Below are positions 11,587 to 23,500 of a stretch of 60,000 nt of DNA, piece after piece (the first letter of the stretch is position 1; every line of letters starts with the position of its first letter). The DNA lies in NCBI RefSeq assembly GCF_001949145.1, contig NW_019091376.1:1794314-1854313 (forward strand). The letters run 5' to 3'. Made by a program: the position numbers and the translations under genes. This DNA is from Acanthaster planci (Eukaryota > Echinodermata > Asteroidea > Valvatida > Acanthasteridae). The notes under the pieces were generated by a model, which was not told the origin of the DNA, did not search any database, and worked only from the letters and a program-made list of their open reading frames with translations.

Positions 11587-14500
11587 GGGCTCCAAGCACA
11601 GTCAAAGAGTATCAGCTGTCCCAGTAAGCCAGCTGATGCAACTCATTGACTTTATGCAGAAAGAATAAATGGTGCTGTGAGGTCCTTCACCAGAACTTTA
11701 GAGTGTGTGACTTGCCACATACAGCACATTGATGCATACATACTTGGCACAAAATACAACTCATTTCTTCGGAATGTGTACCAACCTGTTCTCACAGCAC
11801 AAGGCAGTGATTACATTGAAGTTTCTGCCATACCTTTCTCACTTTGTGACTTTAGGGGGTTAGTAAAGTACTTGTACATGTACTTAGACTCCACAGGGTA
11901 ACTTTAATACCACAAAGGTGTTAGGTTTTACAAAGGAAAACAATGTAGAGAGCTAAATGTCAGTGTATGCATAATCCAGTATTTGATGTAATGTTGTTGA
12001 GAGTGATTAGCTGTAGTTAAGAAAAGGATAAGATGTGTGTTGTTGCTTTCTATTGATCTGAGTGGAGATGCTTACATTCTGCATATGTACAATAAGATGC
12101 ATTTTACTTTGCTTAATACTATGCCTATTTAATTTTTCTTTTTATTTATTGTTTTCAGGGTTGAGTTGTGGTTTCCACATTTTTATCATCAGTGGCCCAC
12201 GTACAAACTGAGTGAAATGCAGGCATAATCTGTTCACATGTATGGTACCAACAAAAATGAAAATTTAATTTTCTTTTCGGGCATTTTATAAATTTTGTGG
12301 AAGGTTTCAAGAGACCACAGCCAAAAATTATTTACCTGGACGTTGTTGTAAAAATCCTTTGTAGTCAAAATCCAGTTTATCAAGGAAATTCATGAGGAAA
12401 TGTTGCAATATGGTTACTCTATCACTCTTCACTGATTTTGAGTTGATGCATATTCAGTTTTTTGGTACATGAGTGTGTCAAATTTCGCTTTTGTTTGTTA
12501 GTTGCTTACTTCATATTGTGTATTCATACAAATTACTTTTTGTTGCGTTCTTAGTTTTCTTTTCCGTTTTGAAGCCCATTTGTTTTATTTTGTTCCAGTT
12601 TGAATTGTAAATGTCAACTTTAATAATGTTGCTAGAAGAACTTACAGACGTTGTTTCGTATTCATCTTGTGTCAAATGTAATATAATGGTAAAAATGAAA
12701 AGATTTACTTGTGTAATATGCTTGGAGTCATTAGGACTGACAGGTTTAACTATGTGATCTATTGGGCACATTGATTTTTGTAATGTACATACATGTACAG
12801 TACAGTTGCTCTCGCTGAACAGATTTGTTTGAAGTATTGCCCCATTCTGACACCAATCTACTCTCAAGACAAGAATCATAAAATTGTTACTTGGGAACAC
12901 TTGTGCCTTAAATGCGCTGTAAAAGAGCTGAGAATATGCCTCTATTGTCTGTGTTCACAGGCTTTAGTTTGATTTGGTAATTACTACTCCTTTGCAGAAA
13001 GGTAGCTGAGTGGATATTTAAGACATTTTAAAAAAATTATACCCATGTAATCAGTAAAGATGTAAGTTGCCGTACTACGGGCAATCTTGTCAAAATGTTT
13101 AAGAGTCTCATTGCCTGCTGGAGTGCTCCAGCTTTGGCCAGAATGATTGGTCACTTTTGACTGCAGCCCAAGTTCATGGCTCTGTTGACAATGGATTTCT
13201 TATGATCAGCTTTCAGTGCTTACATTTCTCTGCTCTGAAGTTCTGTCATCCGCTTTGAGCAGAACAAAAGAGGGTGTGGGTTTTTTGGTACTCACTGCAT
13301 AGGTGCACCTTGAGGCGCGCAAGTATATACATGTACATGTTTGACACAAAGCACGCTGAATACGCGTAATTAATTTATTCTAGCATGTATGGTCTTTGCG
13401 TACACGCAGAACGTGTGCAAGAACCGATTGGGGTGCACTTCAGCTCGGGGTCGGATAACCAGTGGTATCTGGTTGGTATTTCAAAGAGACAGGGGTCTTT
13501 CAAGAACAAAGCATCTGATGTCATGCCAAATTGAACATGTTCAAGGTGTGTCTCACCAACAGGGCCAACCTTGCACATGCATATTGATTTTTGTTTGTGA
13601 ATGACCTGCAATGCTCTTTATTTTGGGCATACCCTGTCTGAATACCAAACTCGCTCATTAAGCACAGGATTTGTGCATGCATATTACTCAGGAGTGTGCT
13701 TTGGCAGGGTTAGCGTTCGGTTGGGCATTTGAAAATTGAGATAATGATATTTTTGAATTCAGCAAAAAAGAGCTTTCCAATGGTACATAACACTTAGGGT
13801 AAAAGTGGGATGACAATGTAACAATATTCCGGCAGATTTGCATCTTTGTTTCCGACATTGTTTTAACATTTCTGACTTGGCACAATAATATCATCATCAA
13901 AATTGGTCTCTACATCTGATCCTGAGAAAAATTTGAAATTAAATGGAAGCTCAGGCTACTCTTTCCAAATGTTACAAAACCCCAAAATTGACCTCCCCTC
14001 AAAGTTTTAACTTTGAACCGTCATAATAAGAAATAGCTGAGAGCGATTTAAGGCTCATTTTGTTGTCTCACCAGGTCACATGCTAACTGTGAGAACAGAA
14101 TTTTCTATGGAGATCGTTTGTTATACTACAGAGAGCCATGAAATTAGGCCCAGGACTATTTATTTAAAAATGCTGCTGCTTTAACTATAGAGTTGTTTTG
14201 AAAAGTGTGCTATTTTTATGGAAAACCAGTGTATACTTCAGAATTTTGGATTATATTTATTCTTTGATTTATTTATTGAATGTTGTTTATCCTGTTTTAA
14301 ATTTAGAGTATACATGTACTTCACTTTTTTTTCTGAAATCCATCACCCAATTACTTTTACCTTCTTAATATGACAGGTACATATTACTGCTGTCCAATCA
14401 TGTTATGCAGGCTGGTTGGTTTTCATTCTCTACAACCAAATAAGAGACCTGCCGGCTTACCATCATGGACGTTAAGGATGCATTGCATTTAAATTATCAA

Positions 14501-15490
14501 TGCTAACGGATGACAACATTTGCAAGTGATTCCCCATTGGGTGTGTGAAAAAAAAGAACATTGACATGAGTATAGTACACCCCTTGTTTTGTGAGATTTT
14601 ATTTTGATGCCACCCATTTTTCTCAGTGGAAGGAAGCTTTCAAGAGTTACTGCACAGTGTTGGATTTTGGTCAGTATCTGGAACGTTCCTTTGCAAATTT
14701 GTTGAGGAGATGATGATGTATTAGGGTTGAAGGGATTTTTAGCTCTCTGACAAAGTGGGCCAAGGTCCTTTGTCTCATCTGTAGAACACATTGATTGTAT
14801 TTTACTGTACCAAGTTTCCAAGTCAAGACTACTTAAGATTTAGCTTTTTCCTAATTCATATGTATTGTGCTGATGGACATAGGAGTTTATTCTTTGCTTA
14901 ATTAAAACAAACCAAAACTGTACAATAAGATGGTGCATATGTACATGTATTTGTAACAATGTGTTAGAACTTTTACCACATGGTCAACATTTGAAAAAAC
15001 GTCGTACATGTACATGCATGGACAAAATCTGAAAGAACTTCATGCATGCAAATTAAAATCATTTATTTTTACTCACAGGGCATTAAAATTTGTATAGTTT
15101 TACTTATAAAGTTTTAATTGTAGTTGTAACATTTTATCCATAGATTCTGTCTATTGGCCAACAGCTTGTCTCATGATATTACCGGTTTATGCAAGGTTTT
15201 TCATCACAACCCCCATGGGACCATTCCATTGTCCAAAAGCACCATGCCATAGCAACCTACTTAAAGCGAGAGGAAGTTGGTCATACTCAAAGTGCATCCC
15301 TGCACACATTTGGTGTTGGTGTATAGTTTTTCCTGTTACACAGTGATTTATAGATTGAACCAGTGAAAAGCTGTTTGTAAAACAGGTGGAGTTTCAGTGA
15401 AGTGTAATTTCAGTTTGAAATATTGCTCATATTTATTTTAGTTAACTGAATTTTGTACAAGTCTCTTAATAAAACTGTACAGAATCTGTG
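11587..15490 (+). other. Probable long AT-rich 3' UTR of the ZNF507-like gene
   Basis: After the TAA the sequence becomes AT-rich, with many T-runs, TTTATTT-type elements and no coding signature. Candidate poly(A) signals AATAAA occur at 11664-11669 (a short UTR) and 15468-15473 (a long UTR). The lack of recognisable transposons over this stretch is consistent with a long UTR, but its true end needs transcript data. Everything past the first signal is uncertain. Confidence 0.35.
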
Positions 15491-17380
15491 GGTTAGGTGT
15501 TACACATCTCATGTGTACAATATAGTTGGTAAACTAGTAGTCTTGGTACAAGATACTGGTGTTTGTTATAGACTGTAACTTGATATATTGGCAGCCCATT
15601 ACAAACAGTAATGCATTGGACTAAGACCAAAAAAACAGTAACTCTAGCCTGCCTAAGTGATTTTTAAAATGTTGTATGTCCCCCACATCTTTGCCTTATG
15701 CCACTTTCCACAAATTACCTAAAAAAGTACCTGTCCTGTTCCTTTTTGTAGTACGTTGTAGTCAATACTTGTCAACTTTGTTGCAGACTCAATTTTCACA
15801 TATCCCATTGCTGAACTTCTCAGTTGGTCAGTGTGTGCCCTTTTAGAGATAAGATATTGTGGGGGGGGGAGGAAGTGAAGGGTGGTGAAGTGAAGATCAT
15901 TGAAATGTGTACCCCAACTACTGAATCACGCTTTGCATTGTATTCATGTATGTAAACATAGAATTATATGTATAGAAATGCTAGCTCAGGGTAAAGTTGT
16001 CTTATTTCAAATCAAATAACTTTTACTGTTGATTTGGTTAATGGATTTCCTGTTATTTCAGCATGGGCTATTTTTGGAGGTGAAAGGAAATCCTGTCTTG
16101 TCATGTTCTGTATAGTTCTCTGAAAATGTGAAATGTTCCTTTAGTTTTTGGGGGGCACTTTGTAATGCAAGTATTAGGTTTCTTGTGGTTAGGAAACATT
16201 GGAGCTTTTTAGTATAGATACTGTATTGCGCCATCTGTTCATCTTATAATTATTTTAGTGGAAGTAGAATTTGCCTGTTCATTGACTTTAGTATATAGAA
16301 AAGTCTAGAATGCAGAGTTTTCTTTTGTATTTAGAATTAGTGTTGATATTTTCTTTGTTATAAATTTGAAATGATGAATATTTTTAATTTATTGCCAGGT
16401 ATAAACTAGGTATCCTTATCTTGTTTTTAGGGAGGTTTTTCCCCTTTTGGGGGGCATGACTACATGTTTCATGTTTATTTGGATGTAAGAAAACACAGCA
16501 AATGATGACAGAAATCATTCCATTGTGACGAACACTGCTGCACACTGTATGGTTAGAATGCTGATCAGGGGGCTGAAATCAAGAGGAATTGATTAGGAAA
16601 GCTTGCTAAGTTGATAGGATTTGTCAAGTGCTCACAAGTCCATCACAGATCATTTGGTCTCTAGCCACAACCTACTCAAATGAGTTGTAACAGAGGCATT
16701 ATCGCTTGTGTTGAGCGACTAATTGAGCTAATAACCAATGTTGAATTAAGTGGCTTGCTTCTGAAAATGTTAGGGAATTTCCCTACTTAATACTAATTCT
16801 TGGAATTTTTCATTCATTTCCGCTGTTCCTTGGCATCATAAATTAAATGCCACAAGAAAAAGATCTTTGCAGTTCATGATAATTTTCAGGACCAACGTTG
16901 TATAACTGAGAGGTCTTCACTTCCAATTTTTAGTTGCATACATTGTGTTTTCTGGTCTTAAGCTCTTAATTTTTACCACAAGGAATTCTTTAGACGACAA
17001 AATACATTATGTTTATGTTAAAACATTCTTACCCTGAAATGTTAGAAATGTTGCAAATGTATGTGGTAAAGTTATGTTGCCGAAGAAGACAGAATAGATT
17101 CCCAATTAAAATAAAATTGCATGCAATTTGTGTGTTACTGGCTTGCTTCATTTCTCGTGTATAAGAAGACTTGTTTGCAAGGTTTGATTTGAACCAGTGT
17201 TTTTCTGTGAACATTTAAAATATAGGCCACCAGTGTTTATCCTTGCTGCCAAATATTGACGCCATATCTTCTCACTTTCATTATAGGCCTATCTGTTAAT
17301 TTTATCATGTCCGACTTGCTTTGGCCGGCCGGGAGGGGGTCATTTATTCTCTGGTGTTTGTTTTCAATTAAACTGGGTCA
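15491..17380. other. Intergenic region between the two zinc-finger genes
   Basis: AT-rich sequence with G-runs near 15861-15868 and scattered T-runs. No supported gene, RNA or transposon was seen. Short open frames here carry no recognisable domain. It passes into the promoter region of the ZFP64-like gene at about 17280-17400. Confidence 0.5.
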
Positions 17381-17537
17381 GTGTAGTGGACATGCGCAGA
17401 CGCACGAAATTTTCCGTGAAGTGAAAATGGCCCCCGTTCCTCGTGCATGTTGTGGCAAGCGATGAATTGACTGTCCTGCCTCCATGATCTCACAAACAGT
17501 ACATCAGGGATGGTGTGCAAGTGCATTTCAGAACATC
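17381..17537 (+). promoter_or_regulatory. Core promoter and 5' leader of the ZFP64-like gene with uORFs
   Basis: An NRF1-like CATGCGCA lies at 17391-17398 and a YY1-like AAAATGGC at 17424-17431, a pairing common around start sites of TATA-less promoters. Just downstream is a 12-codon upstream ORF (17427-17465, MAPVPRACCGKR then TGA). Its stop overlaps a second minimal ORF (ATG AAT TGA, 17462-17470). An ATG at 17484 is in frame with the main start at 17538 and could give an 18-residue extension, but its context (T at -3) is weak. If the transcript starts upstream of 17427, these uORFs would dampen translation. Confidence 0.5.
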
Positions 17538-17571
17538 ATGAATTCCGGGCAGATTGAAGTTTCGATACAGC
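17538..17571 (+). CDS. ZFP64: First coding exon of the ZFP64-like gene
   Basis: ATG (A at -3) opens MNSGQIEVSIQ and one further base, followed by a textbook donor (CAGC/GTAAGT at 17572-17577). The exon ends in phase 1, and the next acceptor (CCATTAG, ending 21293) begins CC AAT ATG. The join therefore gives MNSGQIEVSIQPNMDHV and then the VHICGRC finger in frame. Vertebrate ZFP64 also starts with MN(A)S and runs a short distance into a DIHICGIC finger, which supports this otherwise tiny exon. Confidence 0.75.
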
Positions 17572-20500
17572 GTAAGTAGGCCCCCATATTTTTGTTTAAT
17601 CAGAAATATTATCATGTAGGCCTATCACCAAGATACACCAACCGTCCCCCATCCTCCGGGCATGCTGCTGGGCCGAACGTTGTATGTTCGTAAACATCAT
17701 GAACAAGTTGTCCATTTTCCGGACAGTGTACAGTGGTGTAGGACCTAACCTAGTGCATGCAGTGAAAAGTATCGTGCTATTTGCTCCATCCAGGCACCTG
17801 TGAAGTACCCTACTGAGACCCTACTGCCCTATGCACAAAAGTACATGTACATCACTACATGATGTATGAGACTGATCTGAAAATACTACTTACTAGGCTT
17901 GCCTAGGCCCTAGCCCAGGTTGGAAGTTGTCATCATTTCATTACGTAGTACGGTCAGGGAATCCACCTGGGCTAGCCGAGGTCCCTAAGTTTTCCACATG
18001 AACACCTCAATATTTTAATTTGACTTTTTATATTACTTGTCACTCATGTTAGGCCTAATTGTTCTGTTGTTATTGCTTTCGGATAGCTAATATGCAATTC
18101 AAGTCAATTCAATTTCATTTCCACTCCACAAACACAAACATATTCGTGTATCATAATGCCAGGAGGGGTCACGTAAAAAGCAAGGCTTGTTGAGTACAGT
18201 AACCAGTTAACTTTAAGGTAAAGTTAGCGGCTTCCGTATATGGAATTCATTCTGTGTTATAAAGGGATTTCAGCAATCAAAAAAGAATTTTTGCACTTGT
18301 TCAAGTGTGCCACGTCTGTAAGAATAGGGAACGCTTTGTTGAATAGGCCTATTTATTGTTAACACACTTTAAGAGTATATAATAATTATTAGAATGGTGA
18401 GGGCAGCAGTTTAAATTAAAGTTGAAAAGTGGGCTTCAGAAATCAATAAAGAACAAGACACGCAAATACCATGAAAACCAATTTTGTGGGTCAGAGACCG
18501 CTAAAGGGAATCTAATCACTGTTGCTCAGAAGCATGCGGACCCGCACATAATAACAAACACGAGACAAAAGACAGTCATAATTAACAGAACACAAACCAA
18601 TTGGAAGCCCTAAGACTTAAAATTGAGCACTACAAAATATCCTGGTCACAGAGGTGTGTCTTGAGAATGCCCAGGAAGGAATTTAATGAAATAAGCACCA
18701 TAGCTCACTGGATAGAGGTTGGTACATTGTAAAATATTCCGTAGTCTGGGAAAATGACTGGTTGGAGAATAGAATAAAGCATCGGTACGAGCGGGAAGAT
18801 GACAGAATGTAAGGGTGCTCAAATGACGTGCATTGATGTGAAGGTTATCACGTATGGATTCACAGTGAACTAAACCATTTAGAACCTTGAAAACAAATGA
18901 AGAAAGGCTGAACTTTCTTCTGGAGGAGAGTGTTGACCAATTCAACGAACAGAGTCTGTCTTCATATGACAATTGCCCACTTCATTGGCCCAGAGCAATA
19001 CAGGTACATGTAGCTGTACATTGAACTTGCTCTAAAGCTTTTGCTGATCAGCAGAGGTAGAGGGGTCCCAAGCAGGTAAACGGTATCACTACACCCATAA
19101 ATATTCATGAGCAAATCGCATTGCGTCATTGGACGATTCCACCTCGCGTCTGGGAAGTAGAAATGATACCAGTACGTGACCAGGTGACGTCATAGCAGTG
19201 GGTATCCACCTCGCTGCCGTGCGGTCGTTTTTTCTGGTAGCATAAAAAAATCCCTCTGGAACCTGCCGCGTAAATACACGTATGTAGTCTGTGTCATGTA
19301 ATCTTTACGGAACCAGTCTGGAGTTGTATCCTAATAATTATTACAGTAAAGACCCAAAACGAATGTCAACACCAGACTATGAAGCCCTGTTTCTATGCAC
19401 ATCTGCACTCCACTATTATTACATGGAAATTTAGCAGCTGAGAAACAACAATGGCGTCTGTGAGTATGAGTAACCTGAGATTTCTGTTTGAATATTTATA
19501 AAGTATAGTAAAACAAATACAGCATGGTTTATTTCAGGTTTCGCAAAGGGAGGTACATGTAGTCAGGCTGACCTACATGTGTACAGTACACCCCGGGATC
19601 AGTAATTCCCACTTCTTCCCTTCAAACCATGCTGTATTTGTATATTCCAGAATCAAAAGGACAAGGGATCTGTACAGACAAAAGATGGCAGATGAAGAAG
19701 CTCCATGCACTACTCTCTGGATAAAGCCCAAAAGATGGATGGCTTTGGAAACAATGGTGTGTGTGTGTAAACGGGTAAACCTAGCATCAATAAGAATGCC
19801 AAGATACTGAAATATGGATGTAGTATCAAGTGGAGTACCTCCTAAGATGGAAACCGGGCATGAATATTTTGAATCCTAGTTAAATGCATTACCTTGGTTT
19901 TACCAGTATTGAATGTCGTGGAATGTAAGTTACACCGCTTGTTAAACTGATGTAGGACCTGTTGTAAAGTATGCTCGTTGGGGGTAGAATGAATAATATG
20001 GTAAAAGAGGATGTCGTCCTCAAACATACATGTAACACAGTGAAATGAAACAGAGGTGGGTACATTGTTGATGAATAAATTGAACAGGAGAGGCCCTAAA
20101 AACACTACCCTGAGGCACATCAGATGTGACATCCACCCATGGAGAGATGGTGCTCCAAAAGAGAACCCGCTGTCTGCGACCAATCAAAAAGGGCCTTACC
20201 AAATGCCACCACACACCCTTGCGTCAAAAAGCCTTTGACATGTCTCGGAACACAGCGTCAATTCTTGGAGTGTGATGGTCGTTCAGGGTTGACGACCAGG
20301 AGTGGAGAATATTACTTAATTGGGTCAAGCAGCTCCTGTGCTTGACAAACCATGTTGGCAGGGATTCAGCAGACAATACAAGTTGACATGATTCGAAATT
20401 GCGAATGAAATTATTCTCTCAAGAACTTTACAGAGAGTGGAGATAATTTCCAACTGGTCAGTAAATGGTCAAAGGGGTTTTGTTGCCCTTTTTATAGACA

Positions 20501-23500
20501 GGAGTCACATTAGCCAAATGCCAAATATCAGGGAGGTGGTCTGTGCTCAATAAAGCATTAAACAGAAGACTCAAAGGATAAGACATTTACAATGCAACCA
20601 TTTGGAGGATATTAAACGGATAATGGAAGGACAGCCATCTGGCCCTGGAGACGTTTTGGAGGAGAGATTGTGAAATATGGATGTTACGATACAAAACAAG
20701 ATCTAGTCTAGTCTAATTTGGACTCTACGAATCACCTACATGTAGACTCTATGAATCACCTCTTTTTAACATTTTGACAAGTGCAAATGTTAAACTACAT
20801 GTAGGTGATTGGTAGAGTCCATGTTACTCGGACTAAGCTGAGGCTAAATTATTTCCAAAATGGCATCGCAGTGATGGTCCTTTGGTAAGAACTCACTGCA
20901 CGCAATGCACAGGTTTATGTGCAATTGTCATGGGATGCACTGGGCACATGCGACTAATTTCTGTTTGATTGTACAGTTTTCAGGTGCACAGGGGTACTTT
21001 CTCAAGACCGGTTGAAGAATTTCCCTTTGATAAGGCTACACTTGAACTAGGCAGATAGGGACCTAGCTATTTTGTGTAAGACAGTATTTCTTTTTTTAAA
21101 TTTAGACCTCCGCTCAGTAATATTACTCTGATATGAATTGCATCTTAATTTTACTGTAGTCTTGAATTAAGTCACATCAGGTCTCCCCCCCCCAAAAAAA
21201 ATTGTATTATGTAGTTCTAATAATAAACAAACTTCCCCCTAACATAATGTCACCCTAACTGTTTTAATCTCTCATTTTCCCTCTTTCCATTAGCCAATAT
21301 GGACCACGTGGATGATGTTCATATCTGTGGCAGATGCAAAGCCCAGTTCACATCCATAGAAGTCTTCTTTGGTCACAAGAGGACTGGGTGCCAGACAAAG
21401 CAGAGCACCCACCCAACTGTTGACACCAGTCTGTTAAGAGCAGCCACTTCGTTTGTAAACCCAGCAATGACAATTGCCAGCACACCCACCAGCATCCCAT
21501 CCACCACCACCACTACCAGAAAACAACGGCGGAAGCCCATCCTTCTTGCCTCGACACCCAAGGTTGCTCAACCAGTGGCACCCAGCAACGCCACCCCTGC
21601 TCAGCCCTGTGACCCCAGCACTTCCTTGAGCGCCGAGCAGAACTTCAATGATTTGGCTCCCACGTGCAGTCCAGGGCTTCCGCAAACTGGCAGCGACACC
21701 TTGACACCGAGTACAGCCAGAGAAAGCTTGAGGATTGTGGGAAACTGTACAAGCAAGCAAAGTACAACCACAGATGGCACCAAAACTGAGGGGAAGAGTA
21801 AAGTAAAAGGTGAAAAATGCTATAAATGTCTCCATGAAGGCTGTGACTTTGCAACCGCACACTTGAAAGACATCATTCGTCATAAGCGAATACACACAGG
21901 TGACAGGCCTTTCTCCTGTAGTTTCTGCCAGCGTCGATTTACCCGCAAGGACAAGCTCCAGCTTCACATCCGCACCCACAATGGCCAGAAGCCCTTCCGG
22001 TGTGAGCTGTGCACGTACGCGGCCGTGGATGGGGGCAGCTTGAAGAAGCACATGCGCACCCACACGAAGGAGAGGCCCTTCAAATGTCAGATCTGCTCCT
22101 ATGCCAGCCGCAACTCCAGCCAGCTGACCACCCACCTGCGAATCCACACTGGCGACACGCCCTTCCACTGTCAGCAGTGCTCTGCCAAGTTCAAGATCAA
22201 CACGGACCTGCGGCGTCACCTGCGAATCCACACGGGCGAGAAGCCATTCAAATGTTCATTCTGCCCTTACGCTAGTGCCTTGAACAGCAACCTGAAGTCG
22301 CACATCAAGAACAACCACCTCAGGGAGAAGAAGTTCCAGTGTGAGGAGTGTAGTTTTACGTGCTGCACCAAGAGACAGCTGCGGCAGCATGAACGCACTC
22401 ATCCCTCACACAACCCGGTCAAGTGCCTCGAGTGTGGCTTCCTGTGCCAGAACAAGAGAGCCTTCCGCAGACACAAGCGCGTGCACAGCAAGGAGAAACC
22501 CCAGATGTGTCCCCATTGCTCATTCACGGCGAAGTACCACAGTCAGGTAGCTTACCACATGAAGAAGTCCCACCCTGATCTCCTCGCAAAACCGAAGCAG
22601 CCAAGAAAAGTCACTAAACAGAAGAAGTCCAAAGAGACCGGCAAGTCAGAGAGGAGGAGGAAGCCAAACCCTTCCACGGTTCAGCTGAACGGCAAGAAGC
22701 CATACAAGTGCGACGAATGCAAAGATTCCTTCATGCGGAAGGAGTCGTACCTGAGTCACATGAGACAGCACAAGAACCCCAGCATTGAAAGCACTGCCTT
22801 GGCCGTAATGCAGCTGCAGCAGCGGCCCCTGGTGCCAACCACGTGCACAGTTCCAACCAGCCCAACCCACCTGATGGGAAGTACATGTATGGCCAATTCA
22901 AACCAGAACAACAACAGCATACTCAGTGAGTTGAACCCTACGGCTTCTTCATGCACCAATGATATTGAGATGCTGTTGAATGTCATAAACTCTCAAGCCC
23001 CTGTGAATGCAGTTTCTGGCAATCTGGACCCTGGTGTAAATGCCAGGAATTCTGCACCGAAACAGCCACATGAAAGCACAACCCAGGCTTTGGTGTCGAC
23101 GCAGTTGGTTGATAGTTTCCCTCAAATGATTGCACTTCCAAAACGGCCCAAGCATGGCACCTCCGTGAACAACAACAGCAGCATTGGCAGTCTGCCGCCA
23201 CACTCTATCACCATTATCCAGCCAGAACAGATCAGTGGTGACAGGGTCACTCTCGAGGTTATCTCGCACAGTGCTGTTGGTGAAAGTTCGCCTGGAACTC
23301 TGGACCAGGCCAACACTGGCCTCAACATCTCAGGCCAGCAGTTTGTTCTCAGACAGCTTCCCGTGGTCAGAAATCAACCGTTACTTCACATCCCCCAGTT
23401 ACAACATCCGGAGTCACAGGTACCACCAACTGTGCAGCCAGCAAATCAACAGATGATACGCAACCCACTGAATCAGACCACACCCCAGCTGCCGGTGCCC

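Larger units (their letters stand above)
18640..20690 (-). mobile_element. Broken non-LTR retrotransposon (CR1/Jockey-like), reverse transcriptase fragment
   Basis: Reading the minus strand from high to low coordinates gives the order of a LINE reverse transcriptase. ANVTPVYKKGNKTPLTIY lies near 20460-20510, KVLERIISFAISNH near 20390, then the S-K-A-F-D region near 20240, DVTSDVPQGSV near 20110, GPLLFNLFINN near 20070, a degenerate catalytic box FEDD (normally F/YADD) near 20015, KTKVMHLTR near 19885, QYLGILID near 19805, and LGFIQRV...LEYTNTAWF at 19620-19740. The C-terminal SYEDRLCSLNWSTLSSRRKF lies at 18890-18972. Frameshifts and stops occur throughout, so it is a dead copy lying antisense in the ZFP64-like intron. 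About 590 bp of unrelated sequence separates the last two parts. Confidence 0.85.
17572..21293 (+). other. Intron 1 of the ZFP64-like gene
   Basis: The donor GTAAGT is at 17572 and the acceptor TTTCCATTAG ends at 21293. The intron contains four TAGGCCTA or related motifs near its 5' end (17617, 18050, 18344), copy 2 of the 33-nt dispersed repeat, an antisense LINE fragment and a foldback element, all listed separately. Confidence 0.7.

Noticed and set aside
19451-19470. Alternative first exon of the ZFP64-like gene (ATGGCGTCTGTGA) with in-phase GTATGA or GTAACC donors
   Set aside because: The donors are weak in exon context, the best donor (GTGAGT) is out of phase, the N-terminus lacks family similarity, and the site lies inside sequence interrupting a LINE. 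The exon at 17538 is much better.
21434-22231. 265-codon open frame on the minus strand
   Set aside because: Antisense shadow of the ZFP64-like exon; regular Cys/His codons on the + strand create an open reverse frame.
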